Assembly: GCF_018613795.1 (NCBI RefSeq)
Contig: NZ_JAGGPN010000001.1
Span: 47,848-111,847, forward strand
Source: Arthrobacter sp. ISL-65
GTDB lineage: Bacteria; Actinomycetota; Actinomycetes; Actinomycetales; Micrococcaceae
Length of the DNA stretch: 64,000 bases
Reading direction: 5' to 3'
Positions 19,601 to 28,102 of this stretch are shown in pieces. Both the position numbers and the translations under genes were made by a program. Numbering within the stretch: position 1 is the stretch's first letter; each line of letters starts with the position of its first letter. A model generated the notes under the pieces. The model did not search any database and was not told the origin of the DNA. It saw only the letters and a list, made by a program, of their open reading frames with translations.

Positions 19601-20215
19601 CTAGTCGAAGGCAGGGCTTTCGGTCCGGCTGCGCTTGATCTCGAAGAAGTGCGGGTAGGCCGCGAGGGTGACCGACGCGTCCCAGATCTTCCCGGCTTCC
19701 TCCCCGCGCGGAATGCGGGTGAGGACGGGTCCGAAGAACGCGGTGCCGTTGAAGGCGACCACGGGGGTTCCGACGTCCTGGCCCACCAGGGAGATGCCCT
19801 TTTCATGGCTGGCACGCAGCTGCGGGTCGTACTCGTCGGAGCCGGCGGCGGCTGCCAGCTCGGCGGGGAGGCCGCAGTCGGCCAGGGCCTTGCTGATGAC
19901 GATCGAGAAGTCCTTCTGCCCGCCGTCGTGGATCTGCGATCCCATGGCGTCGTACAGCGGCTTGACCACGTGGTCACCGTGCTGTTCCTGGGCGGCGATG
20001 ATGACCCTGACCGGCCCCCAGGCCTTGTCCATGGCGTCACGGTACTTGGGATCGAGGTCGCGGCCTTCGTTCAGCACGGACAGGCTCATGACGTGCCACT
20101 CCGTCTGGATGTCGCGGACGCCTTCCACCTCGCCGATCCAGCGGGAGGTGATCCAGGCGAACGGGCAAAGGGGGTCGAACCAGAAGTCGGCCTTGTTGGC
20201 GGCGGTTTCAGACAC
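19601..20215 (-). CDS. DsbA-family (mycothiol-dependent nitroreductase Rv2466c-like) protein
   Basis: Thioredoxin-fold protein of 204 residues. GTG at 20213-20215 is chosen as start because GAGGAGA stands six bases upstream; the frame runs on without a good site. The product begins MSETAANKADFWFDPLCPFAWITSRW. The active-site region LCPFAW keeps one Cys, as in the Rv2466c/FrnE-like group that uses mycothiol. Helical insertion and a cis-Pro motif (VGTPVVAFNG) follow. Enzyme activity is family inference. Confidence 0.87.
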   Translation of the reverse strand: MSETAANKADFWFDPLCPFAWITSRWIGEVEGVRDIQTEWHVMSLSVLNEGRDLDPKYRDAMDKAWGPVRVIIAAQEQHGDHVVKPLYDAMGSQIHDGGQKDFSIVISKALADCGLPAELAAAAGSDEYDPQLRASHEKGISLVGQDVGTPVVAFNGTAFFGPVLTRIPRGEEAGKIWDASVTLAAYPHFFEIKRSRTESPAFD

Positions 20216-20334
20216 AGCAAATCTCCTCAGGGAAGTCTTCGGGGTGTGGCGCGCCGCAAAGCCATACTCGCAGGGCACCTTAAGCGACAGCGATGAATCG
20301 GGTCGGTTTATTCCGGTGCAGCGATTTATCCGGG

Positions 20335-21621
20335 CTAGGCTGACTTGTTCCGCCGCTTGGCCACGACGTCGTGCGTGATCATGGTGGGCTGGGCCTTCTT
20401 GGCCACCACGTCGGCGGTGATGACCACGCTGGCGATGTCGTCCCTGCTGGGCAGGTCGAACATGACCGGCAGGAGGACTTCCTCCATGATGGCTCGCAGT
20501 CCGCGGGCTCCGGTTCCCCGTTCCAGGGCCTGGTCGGCAATCACGTCCAGGGCGGCGTCGTCGAACACCAGCTCCACGCCGTCCAGCTGGAACATCTTCT
20601 GGTACTGCTTGACCAAGGCGTTCTTGGGCGTGGACAGGATCTGGATCAGGGCGGGACGGTCAAGGCTGGAGACGGTGGTGATGACCGGCAGGCGGCCGAT
20701 GAACTCCGGAATAAGCCCGAACTTCAGCAGGTCTTCCGGCATCACTTCGCCATAGGAGTCGGTGTTCTTGACCTCGTTCAGCGGAGCGCCGAAGCCGATG
20801 CCCTTGCGGCCGGAGCGGGAACCGATGATGTCCTCCAGGCCGGCGAAGGCGCCGGCAACGATGAAGAGGACATTCGTGGTGTCGATCTGGATGAATTCCT
20901 GGTGGGGGTGCTTGCGGCCGCCCTGCGGCGGAACCGAGGCAACCGTTCCTTCGAGGATCTTCAGCAGGGCCTGCTGCACGCCCTCGCCCGAGACATCGCG
21001 GGTGATCGAGGGGTTTTCGCTCTTGCGCGAAATCTTGTCGATCTCGTCGATGTAGATGATGCCCTGTTCGGCCTTCTTGACGTCATAGTCGGCGGCCTGG
21101 ATGAGCTTGAGGAGGATGTTCTCCACGTCTTCGCCCACATACCCGGCTTCGGTCAGGGCGGTGGCGTCGGCAACGGCAAAGGGGACGTTCAGCCGGCGCG
21201 CCAGGGTCTGCGCAAGGTAGGTCTTGCCGCAGCCGGTGGGGCCAATCAGAAGAATGTTGGACTTCGAGATTTCAACGTCGTCGTGGTGGACGCCCTCGGC
21301 CAGTGTGCCGCTCTTGGGCGCATGCCCGGCCTGGATCCGCTTGTAGTGGTTGTAGACCGCGACGGCGAGGGAACGCTTGGCCGGTTCCTGGCCAATGACG
21401 TATTCCTGCAGGAAGTCAAAGATTTCGCGGGGCTTGGGCAGTTCGAAACTGCCCAGATCGGCGACCTCTGCGAGTTCTTCCTCGATGATCTCGTTACAGA
21501 GCTCGATGCACTCATCGCAGATGTAGACGCCGGGCCCGGCAATGAGCTTGCGCACCTGCTTTTGGCTCTTGCCGCAGAAAGAGCACTTGAGCAGATCCGC
21601 GCTCTCGCCAATCCGAGCCAT
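20335..21621 (-). CDS. clpX: ATP-dependent Clp protease ATP-binding subunit ClpX
   Basis: AAA+ unfoldase that feeds ClpP1P2; 428 residues from ATG at 21619-21621. N-terminal zinc domain [10 protein letters not shown]...CDECIELC at about 11-38, Walker A GPTGCGKT near 120, Walker [11 protein letters not shown] near 182, sensor-type [14 protein letters not shown] and the conserved [10 protein letters not shown] motif (here [12 protein letters not shown]). It lies downstream of clpP2 in the same direction but a strong hairpin at 21743-21786 separates them, so it is probably transcribed separately. Confidence 0.97.
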   Translation of the reverse strand: MARIGESADLLKCSFCGKSQKQVRKLIAGPGVYICDECIELCNEIIEEELAEVADLGSFELPKPREIFDFLQEYVIGQEPAKRSLAVAVYNHYKRIQAGHAPKSGTLAEGVHHDDVEISKSNILLIGPTGCGKTYLAQTLARRLNVPFAVADATALTEAGYVGEDVENILLKLIQAADYDVKKAEQGIIYIDEIDKISRKSENPSITRDVSGEGVQQALLKILEGTVASVPPQGGRKHPHQEFIQIDTTNVLFIVAGAFAGLEDIIGSRSGRKGIGFGAPLNEVKNTDSYGEVMPEDLLKFGLIPEFIGRLPVITTVSSLDRPALIQILSTPKNALVKQYQKMFQLDGVELVFDDAALDVIADQALERGTGARGLRAIMEEVLLPVMFDLPSRDDIASVVITADVVAKKAQPTMITHDVVAKRRNKSA

Positions 21622-21742
21622 ATGTGAACCCCTTAGTATCTTGCCGCAAGGGCAGCTTTGCACCGGTTGCATCTAACCACGGCCGGGATCCGGCAATGAT
21701 TTACATCCACTCTAGGTCACATTCGGCCCGAGGGGTGGAAAC

Positions 21743-21786
21743 CGGGCGCCGGTGCGGTTCAAAAATCTAAACCGCACCGGCGCCCG
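21743..21786 (-). terminator. 17-bp hairpin after clpP2
   Basis: Arms 21743-21759 and 21770-21786 are perfect complements (CGGGCGCCGGTGCGGTT) with a 10-nt loop rich in A. It stands 31 bases after the clpP2 stop, before clpX. Confidence 0.8.
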
Positions 21787-21817
21787 TTACTTCTGTTTAC
21801 CCGGCATGTGCCCGCAT

Positions 21818-22483
21818 CTAGCGGGCAAGTGCCTGCGGCTTGATCTTGCGGGAATCGAGGACCTGGTCAATCAGGCCGTAATTCTGCGCCTCAGCGGCCG
21901 TGAGGATCTTGTCCCGCTCGATGTCGTTGTTGACCTGTTCCGGCGTCCGGCCGGAGTGCTTGGCCAGGGTATCCTCCAGCCAGGTCCGCATGCGCATGAC
22001 TTCGGCCGCCTGGATCTCCAGGTCGGATGCCTGTCCGCCCTGGCCGCCGGACAGTGCCGGCTGGTGGATCAGGACGCGGGCGTTGGGCAGGGCGAGGCGC
22101 TTGCCCGGCGTTCCGGCGGCCAGCAGCACGGCCGCGGCACTTGCGGCCTGGCCCAGGCACACGGTCTGGATCTCGGGGCGGATGTACTGCATGGTGTCGT
22201 AGATCGCGGTCATGGCGGTGAAGGAGCCGCCTGGCGAGTTGATGTAGATGGTGATGTCGCGGTCCGGGTCCGTGGACTCCAGCACCAGCAGCTGCGCCAT
22301 GACGTCATCGGCAGAGGCGTCGTCCACCTGGACGCCGAGGAAGATGATGCGGTCCTCGAAGAGCTTGGTGTAGGGGTCCTGGCGCTTGAAGCCATACGGC
22401 GTGCGCTCCTCGAACTGCGGCAGAACGTAGCGGCTTGTCGGCAGGTTACCGGCAGACGATCCGAAATTGTAGTTCATGTTCAT
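21818..22483 (-). CDS. clpP2: ATP-dependent Clp protease proteolytic subunit 2
   Basis: Serine protease subunit, 221 residues from ATG at 22481-22483. The SD GGAG is only two bases from this ATG but eight bases from the next one (Met3), so translation may begin at MNYNFGSS. Catalytic Ser is in [12 protein letters not shown], His in [12 protein letters not shown] and the Asp in DIERDKIL. The long N-terminus before the first strand is typical of actinobacterial ClpP2. It follows clpP1 by 32 bases; the two form the hetero-tetradecamer used with ClpX and ClpC. Confidence 0.95.
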   Translation of the reverse strand: MNMNYNFGSSAGNLPTSRYVLPQFEERTPYGFKRQDPYTKLFEDRIIFLGVQVDDASADDVMAQLLVLESTDPDRDITIYINSPGGSFTAMTAIYDTMQYIRPEIQTVCLGQAASAAAVLLAAGTPGKRLALPNARVLIHQPALSGGQGGQASDLEIQAAEVMRMRTWLEDTLAKHSGRTPEQVNNDIERDKILTAAEAQNYGLIDQVLDSRKIKPQALAR

Positions 22484-22515
22484 TGCTCCTGGATTCAGTT
22501 CTGTCTTGTTGCCGG

Positions 22516-23157
22516 TTAGCTCTGGCCGTTTGATGAAGCGTTTTGGGTTCCGCCGCCGCCGGCGACAGAACCTGCATGCGCCGAGATCTTGTCGAAGAAG
22601 CCATACTCGAGCGCCTCGCTGGCGGTGAACCACTTGTCGCGGTCGTTGTCCTTGAGGATGGTGTCCACGGTCTGTCCGGTCTGGTCCGCCGTGAGCTCAG
22701 CCATGACCTTCTTCATGTGGAGGATCAGCTCGGCCTGGATCTTGATGTCCGAAGCCGTTCCGCCGATGCCGCCGGAAGGCTGGTGCATCAGGATGCGGGC
22801 GTTCGGGGTGGCGTACCGCTTGCCCTTGGTGCCGGAGGACAGCAGGAACTGTCCCATGGAGGCCGCCAGGCCGGTGGCGACGGTAACGACGTCATTGGGG
22901 ATGAACTGCATGGTGTCGTAGATGGCCATGCCGGCCGTCACCGAGCCGCCGGGCGAGTTGATGTAGAGGTAGATGTCCTTGTTGGGATCCTCGGCGGAAA
23001 GCAGCAGCAGCTGTGAGCAGATGGCGTTCGCGTTCTCGTCGCGGACCTCGGAGCCAAGCCAGATGATGCGCTCTTTCAGCAGGCGGTTGTAGATGTAGTT
23101 GTCCTGGGCTGCAGGATCGACGGTTGCCATGCGGGGGGCCGCTGCTTGCTGTGACAT
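22516..23157 (-). CDS. clpP1: ATP-dependent Clp protease proteolytic subunit 1
   Basis: Serine protease subunit, 213 residues. Catalytic Ser in [12 protein letters not shown], His in [11 protein letters not shown], and Asp in [10 protein letters not shown]. The C-terminus ends in a Gly/Asn-rich tail ([14 protein letters not shown]). First gene of the clpP1-clpP2 pair and downstream of tig, from which a strong terminator separates it. Confidence 0.95.
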   Translation of the reverse strand: MSQQAAAPRMATVDPAAQDNYIYNRLLKERIIWLGSEVRDENANAICSQLLLLSAEDPNKDIYLYINSPGGSVTAGMAIYDTMQFIPNDVVTVATGLAASMGQFLLSSGTKGKRYATPNARILMHQPSGGIGGTASDIKIQAELILHMKKVMAELTADQTGQTVDTILKDNDRDKWFTASEALEYGFFDKISAHAGSVAGGGGTQNASSNGQS

Positions 23158-23317
23158 TTGTACTTACCTCTCGCTGGTGACGGTGACATCACTGAACGAC
23201 ATCACTGAACTTCACTACTTGGACACTAACCGCTTTCGGAGCGGATTTGTTCGTCGGAATCACGCTGTTCGCTGACGGCGCACGATTGCCCGCGGGAGCC
23301 GCACACCGGCCGTTAAC

Positions 23318-23355
23318 GCGCCAGCCCCCGGATCCGAGGACCCGGGGGCTGGCGC
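23318..23355 (-). terminator. tig terminator
   Basis: Perfect 14-bp stem (GCGCCAGCCCCCGG and complement) with a 10-nt loop, 18 bases after the tig stop codon. Confidence 0.8.
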
Positions 23356-23373
23356 CGCTGATGCGTGCGGCTA

Positions 23374-24765
23374 CTAGAACTTCACGGCCGCGGGATCGTC
23401 GTTCGCGACGGTCTCGGCGGCTGCCTCTTCAGCTTCGGTTTCTGCTTCGGCTTCGACGGCCGGAGCCTCTTCGCCGCCGGGGCGGACGAAGTCGCTCAGG
23501 TCAACCTTGTTGCCCTCGGAGTCGGTGACCTCGGCCTGGCCCAGGACGACGGCCAGTGCCTTGCGGCGGCGGACCTCGGAGACCATCATGGGAACCTGGC
23601 CGCTCTGGTCGATGATCTGGGCGAACTGGTTCGGGTCCATGCCGTACTGGCTGGCGGTGGTGACGATGTAGTCGATCAGCTCGTTCTGGCTGACGCCCAC
23701 TTCTTCCTTCTCGGCGATGGCGTCGAGGATGATCTCGTTCTGGAAGGCGCGCTCGGTGTTGGCCTTGACCTCGGCGCGGTGCTCTTCGGTGTCGTGCTCG
23801 CCTTCACCGTGGGAGTTCTCGGCCTTGAAGTGCTGCTCGAGCTGCTCTTCGACGACGGACTCCGGAACAGGAACCTCAACCAGCTCAACGAGCTTGTCCA
23901 GGACCTTGTCGCGGGCCTCGACGCCCTGCTCCACGACCTTGGAGTCGGCGGCCTGCTTGGCGAGGTCCTCGCGCAGTTCGGCCAGCGTGTCGAACTCGGA
24001 GGCCAGCTGGGCGAAGTCGTCGTTCGCCTCGGGCAGTTCGCGCTCCTTGACGGACTTCACGACAACCTTGACCTGCGCGGCTTCGCCGGCGTGGTCGCCG
24101 CCCACGAGGGTGGTGTCGAAGATGGCGTCCTCGTCAGCGCTCAGGCCGGTCACGGCCTCGTCCATGCCCTCGAGCATGGTGCCGGCACCAACCTGGTAGG
24201 ACAGCCCGGTTGCGGAGTCCACCTCGGCGCCGTCGACGCTCGCCGTGATGTCGATGCTCAGGAAGTCGCCGTCAGCTGCCGGGCGCTCCACGGTCTTGAG
24301 CGTGCCGAAGCGGCCACGCAGTTCGTCCAGGGCCTTGTCGACGTCGGCGTCGGAGGACTCTGCCGCGGCAACCTCAACCTTGATGCCGGCGTAGTCGGGC
24401 AGTTCGATCTCGGGGCGGACGTCAACCTCGGCCTGGAACTTCAGCTCACCATCGGTGGCGGAAGGATCCGGAACCTCGGTGATCTCAACCTCGGGACGGC
24501 TCAGGGGGTGGATGCCGGACTCCTGGACTGCAGCCTGGTACCAGCCGTTGAGGCCCTCGTTAATGGCGGTCTCCAGGACGTAGCCGCGGCCGACACGCTG
24601 GTCGATCAGCTTGGCGGGAACCTTGCCCTTACGGAAGCCAGGGACCTGGATCTGCGAAGCAACAGTCTTGTATGCCTCGTCGATGCTGGGCTTCAATTCC
24701 TCAAAGGGGACCTCAACATTGAGCTTGACCCGCGTGGGGGTGAGGTTCTCGACAGCGCTCTTCAC
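23374..24765 (-). CDS. tig: Trigger factor
   Basis: Ribosome-bound chaperone and prolyl isomerase, 463 residues. N-terminal ribosome-binding domain contains the signature [13 protein letters not shown] (about 44-56). The PPIase domain and the helical C-terminal domain follow. The C-terminus is an acidic Glu/Ala tail ([17 protein letters not shown]). Lies between tRNA-Pro and clpP1, an arrangement common in actinobacteria that joins folding and degradation functions. The opposite-strand ORF of similar length is a shadow. Confidence 0.96.
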   Translation of the reverse strand: MKSAVENLTPTRVKLNVEVPFEELKPSIDEAYKTVASQIQVPGFRKGKVPAKLIDQRVGRGYVLETAINEGLNGWYQAAVQESGIHPLSRPEVEITEVPDPSATDGELKFQAEVDVRPEIELPDYAGIKVEVAAAESSDADVDKALDELRGRFGTLKTVERPAADGDFLSIDITASVDGAEVDSATGLSYQVGAGTMLEGMDEAVTGLSADEDAIFDTTLVGGDHAGEAAQVKVVVKSVKERELPEANDDFAQLASEFDTLAELREDLAKQAADSKVVEQGVEARDKVLDKLVELVEVPVPESVVEEQLEQHFKAENSHGEGEHDTEEHRAEVKANTERAFQNEIILDAIAEKEEVGVSQNELIDYIVTTASQYGMDPNQFAQIIDQSGQVPMMVSEVRRRKALAVVLGQAEVTDSEGNKVDLSDFVRPGGEEAPAVEAEAETEAEEAAAETVANDDPAAVKF

Positions 24766-24844
24766 GGTCTAAGTACTCCTGGTTTTGTTGGATGGGTTCT
24801 GCAAACGCGTTGTTGTGACCAGGCCTGGGGCCCGGGCCGCAGAG

Positions 24845-24919
24845 TCGGGGTGACAGGATTTGAACCTGCGACTTCCTGCTCCCAAAGCAGGCGCTCTAGC
24901 CAAGCTGAGCTACACCCCG
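24845..24919 (-). tRNA. tRNA-Pro (UGG)
   Basis: Cloverleaf with acceptor CGGGGTG/CACCCCG, D-arm TAGCTCAGCTTGGCTAGAGC, anticodon loop TTTGGGA on a CCTGC/GCAGG stem and T-arm with GGTTCAAATCC. The anticodon TGG is clear. CCA is not encoded. Divergent from tRNA-Gly. Confidence 0.96.
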
Positions 24920-24964
24920 TAATGCACAGGACAGTCTACGTTCATCCCTGCCGCGTTTGCACAT

Positions 24965-24996
24965 TTGACACTTGGGGCATGAATTAGGTTTAGTTA
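24965..24996 (+). promoter_or_regulatory. Possible tRNA-Gly promoter
   Basis: A perfect -35 TTGACA at 24965-24970 is followed by the AT-rich stretch GGTTTAGTTATA; the best -10 candidate (TAGTTA) has a spacing of 20, which is long. Only the -35 is convincing. Confidence 0.35.
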
Positions 24997-25058
24997 TATC
25001 CGGCTTGAACAGCCGCCGAAGAAAAGCCCAAAGGCCAGTACGCCGGAACGCTTTCCTC

Positions 25059-25132
25059 GGGGACGTAGCTTAATGGTAAAGCCTCAGTCTTCCAAACTGA
25101 TTACGCGGGTTCGATTCCCGTCGTCCCCTCCA
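25059..25132 (+). tRNA. tRNA-Gly (UCC)
   Basis: Acceptor GGGGACG/CGTCCCC, D-arm TAGCTTAATGGTAAAGC, anticodon loop CTTCCAA with anticodon TCC, T-arm GGGTTCGATTCCC. Discriminator T at 25129 and an encoded CCA at 25130-25132. Confidence 0.96.
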
Positions 25133-25136
25133 CATC

Positions 25137-25164
25137 AAAGAGGCCCCTCGTCGAGGGGCCTCTT
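25137..25164 (+). terminator. tRNA-Gly terminator
   Basis: Inverted repeat AAAGAGGCCCCTCG / CGAGGGGCCTCTTT directly after the tRNA, followed by TTGTG: a classic intrinsic terminator. Confidence 0.9.
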
Positions 25165-25239
25165 TTGTGTTACCCCCGTTGCTATCCCGACGACTCTGGG
25201 CAGCAGCTCGCAGCCGGGCAGCCCGTCGGCAGCCGTGGT

Positions 25240-25308
25240 GGGGCACTTTGGTGGCGCGGGAACCAAGAAGTGCGACGGCGGCCGGCGTGTCTTGTGTCAA
25301 AGTGCCCC
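25240..25308. repeat. Long-loop inverted repeat between tRNA-Gly and the nei gene
   Basis: Perfect 11-bp arms GGGGCACTTTG (25240-25250) and CAAAGTGCCCC (25298-25308) enclose 47 bases with no evident internal pairing. It sits in the convergent gap after the tRNA-Gly terminator and 27 bases before the nei stop codon. Confidence 0.6.
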
Positions 25309-25335
25309 GTTTCGGTTCGCCTCGGGAATGTCAGC

Positions 25336-26256
25336 TCAGGCGGGCTGCTGGCAGGACGGGCACCAGTACAGTTTGCGGGCGGCGTGTTCGGCCAGGGCAA
25401 CCGGAGTGCCGCAGACCCGGCACGGCTGGCCGTGGCGGCGGTAGACAAAGTGCGCCGCCTCCCCCGGCGGAAGCTGGCCGCTCCGGGTCCAGAAGCCGGC
25501 GGTGGTGGTGATGATCCGCCCGTCGCGGACGCCGTCGGCCATCACTGCAGCGGTGTCATCCCAGAGGAGCCCGGCGGCGTCCGCGGTGAGCGCGCGGCCC
25601 GGAAGCAGGGGGTCGATCCTGCCGCGGAACAGGATTTCGGCCCGGTAGACATTCCCGACGCCGGCAATCACCTTCTGGTCCATCAGCAGCGTAGCGAGCG
25701 GCGTCCGCTTAGCCAGGACGCGCCGGATGAAGTCGTCCCTGCTGCCGCCGGTGTTGTGGAGCGGATCGGGGCCCAGCCTGTCCAGCACGGCTGCCGCCTC
25801 GGCATCGGTAATGGCCGCGCACGTGGTGGCACCGCGCAGGTCGGCCCAGCCATGGTCACTCACCAGCCGGACCCGCACCGCCCCCACCGGCGCCGGAGGC
25901 CCGGCGTACTCCGCGGAGGCAGGATCGCCATTGCCTTCGGGTGACGCATTGCCATCAGCCACTTCCCGCTCCCCCACCCTGCGGGGCGCGCCGATGCTGG
26001 AGGCCCCGCGGAAGTGGCTGTCCCCGCCGAAGTCCCAGGCCCCGTAGAGGCCGAGGTGGACGTGCAGCACCAGTGCGTGCTCGAAGTGCAGGAACAGGTG
26101 CTTTCCATGCGCGGACGAGTGCACCAAGGTGTGCCCGTCCAGCAGGGCGGCGCCGGCGGCAAAGCGGCCCTGGGGGCTGCTGACAGCCAGCCGCTCGCCG
26201 GTGAACACGTCACCGAACTGGCGGGCCAGCCGGTGGATCGAGTGGCCTTCCGGCAC
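25336..26256 (-). CDS. nei: Fpg/Nei family DNA glycosylase (Nei2-like)
   Basis: Base-excision-repair glycosylase/AP lyase for oxidised pyrimidines; 306 residues from GTG at 26254-26256. The mature N-terminus P-E-G-H (after Met1) is the catalytic Pro2-Glu3 pair of this family. The helix-two-turn-helix region contains QKVIAGVGNVYRAEILF (about 195-211). A C-terminal zinc finger is formed by CRVC and CPSC. The start codon overlaps the rpiB stop by one base. A hydrophilic insertion near 90-120 is longer than in E. coli Nei. Confidence 0.92.
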   Translation of the reverse strand: MPEGHSIHRLARQFGDVFTGERLAVSSPQGRFAAGAALLDGHTLVHSSAHGKHLFLHFEHALVLHVHLGLYGAWDFGGDSHFRGASSIGAPRRVGEREVADGNASPEGNGDPASAEYAGPPAPVGAVRVRLVSDHGWADLRGATTCAAITDAEAAAVLDRLGPDPLHNTGGSRDDFIRRVLAKRTPLATLLMDQKVIAGVGNVYRAEILFRGRIDPLLPGRALTADAAGLLWDDTAAVMADGVRDGRIITTTAGFWTRSGQLPPGEAAHFVYRRHGQPCRVCGTPVALAEHAARKLYWCPSCQQPA

Positions 26257-26750
26257 TAGTCGACGATCTCGCCGGTGGTTTCGTAGGTGGCGATCTTGCC
26301 GATGCGGCGGATGTGCCGCTCGTCGTTGCTGAAGGGCTCCTGCAGGAAGGCCTCGATCAGGGACGTGGCCTCCTCAACGCTGTGCTGGCGCCCGCCGACG
26401 GCCACGACGTTGGCATCGTTGTGCTCGCGGGCCAGCGTGGCAGTGGAGTGGTTCCAGGCCAGGGCGGCGCGGACACCCTTGACCTTGTTCGCCGCGATCT
26501 GCTCGCCGTTTCCGGATCCGCCCAGCACGATGCCCAGCGCGTGGATGCCTGATTCCTGGTCCGCCACCACTGCGAGCGCCGCGTTGATGCAGAACGACGG
26601 GTAGTCGTCCAGGGCGTCGTATTCCTTGGGTCCGTGATCCACCACGTCGTAGCCGTTCGCCGTCAGGTGCTTGACCAGGTGGGCGCTCAGCTCCATGCCG
26701 GCGTGGTCGGTGGCGATGTGGACCCGCGGAAATGCAGGGTTTGTTGTCAC
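26256..26750 (-). CDS. rpiB: Ribose-5-phosphate isomerase B
   Basis: Interconverts ribose-5-P and ribulose-5-P in the pentose phosphate pathway; 164 residues. GTG start at 26748-26750 with GGAAG five bases upstream. Motifs IATDHAGMELS at the N-terminus, GSGNGEQIAANKVKGVRA in the anion-binding loop, and NDANVVAVGGRQ are diagnostic of the RpiB/LacAB family. The Ser/Asn pattern resembles the actinobacterial RpiB. Coupled to nei by a one-base overlap. Confidence 0.92.
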   Translation of the reverse strand: MTTNPAFPRVHIATDHAGMELSAHLVKHLTANGYDVVDHGPKEYDALDDYPSFCINAALAVVADQESGIHALGIVLGGSGNGEQIAANKVKGVRAALAWNHSTATLAREHNDANVVAVGGRQHSVEEATSLIEAFLQEPFSNDERHIRRIGKIATYETTGEIVD

Positions 26751-26874
26751 GGTAGCTTCCGTTCAGTCATGAGCACCGGGGCGCGGCCGGGCTGGTACAG
26801 GTCAAATCAACAGATCCAAGAGTACTCGGTGTGCTTCCCCCCAGCGGGGAGCCGACTGGGCGGTGGCGCGGCAG

Positions 26875-27891
26875 TTACGATTCCGTTTCACCCTGGGCCG
26901 GCGGGCGCGTGTCGCGGCGGGCCCTTGCCGCAACGCGGGTCAGGACCTCTGCGAGAAGGGCGGCGGAGTCGGGGTTACCGCCGCTGACGGCCAGCTTGTG
27001 GCCGTCGGTCTTGCGCACGACGACGGCGGGGCCGCTGCTGACGAGCACTGCTGCGGTTCCGTCGTGGTTGCGGTAGCCCCAGCCGCCGTAGTCGGCGGCG
27101 CGGACGTCCGCTGGTTGGGCGGCGGAGATGGCGGCGGCAGGGACGTCGATCACTCGCAGGATGCCGGCGAGGAAAACGCGCAGTCCGCTGCGGTCCGCGG
27201 TGACCCGGGCGAACAGGAACGCGGCACCCACCAGGGCGGCCGCCACGAGCAGTGCTCCGAGCCACGGCACTGCGATCGCGATCAGCGAGGCGGGAAACAG
27301 GCTGGCGATGGCAATCATCACGAAAACCGAACTTCGCGCGTGCACCCAGAACCGGACAGAATCCCGGACAAGCTCAGGGTCGAGTTCATGTTCCAGGGCC
27401 TGCTGCAGGGCACGGTCATCCTCCGGCGTCCACTGTTGGTCCGCCTTGAACACAAAACCGATGATGACGCCCAGGGAAAGCGCGGCGCCGCTTCCCGAAG
27501 CAAGGACAATGATGTCCACGCTTGACTCGCGGGCGTCGGCCACGCCGGCCTGGCCTACGAGGGCGGCCGCCAGCACGGTGGTGACGAAAAGGCTCACCGT
27601 CAGCCCCGCGCCCATCATGATCCGGCGCATCACGGTGGGCCGCGACACCGGCACGGCCTGCAGCAGCACCAGCCAGCCGGTGAGGACTATCAGGGCGGCC
27701 CCGCCGCCCACGAAGGCGGGGAACGGCGCGAAGGCGGTGCCGCCGTCGTTATTCCACATGACCGCCAGCGGTTCCGGCAGATCCGGCCGCAACAGCACGG
27801 CACAGACCGCGAACCCGGCGGCAAGCAACACTGGGAAGCCGATCGCGAACCGCAGCGCCTTAGTGTCCACAGCATCGAGGATCTTTCCCAT
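26875..27891 (-). CDS. DUF1648 domain membrane protein
   Basis: Protein of 338 residues with about six hydrophobic segments: two in the first 75 residues, two near 90-150, and a pair near 190-230. The early motif LAVMWNNDGGTAFAPF matches the DUF1648 signature. The C-terminal third is a soluble domain with WGYRNHDGTAAVLVSSGPAVVVRKTDG, of the type in bacterial PH-like membrane proteins. Function unknown. Divergent from pepN with a 211-base gap. Confidence 0.75.
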   Translation of the reverse strand: MGKILDAVDTKALRFAIGFPVLLAAGFAVCAVLLRPDLPEPLAVMWNNDGGTAFAPFPAFVGGGAALIVLTGWLVLLQAVPVSRPTVMRRIMMGAGLTVSLFVTTVLAAALVGQAGVADARESSVDIIVLASGSGAALSLGVIIGFVFKADQQWTPEDDRALQQALEHELDPELVRDSVRFWVHARSSVFVMIAIASLFPASLIAIAVPWLGALLVAAALVGAAFLFARVTADRSGLRVFLAGILRVIDVPAAAISAAQPADVRAADYGGWGYRNHDGTAAVLVSSGPAVVVRKTDGHKLAVSGGNPDSAALLAEVLTRVAARARRDTRPPAQGETES

Positions 27892-28102
27892 GCCTTAACG
27901 CTACCCCTGCGCCGGCCGGCTGGAGAGGACTTCCACAGGGAGCGAGCCCGGGAACGAGCCACAGAAGTGAGCCACGCAACTTGCCAAGCGCCCCGGGAAT
28001 GAAACAATGGCTTCACAGTGATGCATCCGCACGCATTACCACCGTGCGCAGCAGCCGGCGGGCCGGGCCCGTCCGGCCACCACAACCTCTGGAGGCACAA
28101 CC

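Noticed and set aside
23365..24987. 540-residue plus-strand ORF opposite tig
   Set aside because: Shadow of trigger factor that even runs through the tRNA-Pro gene.
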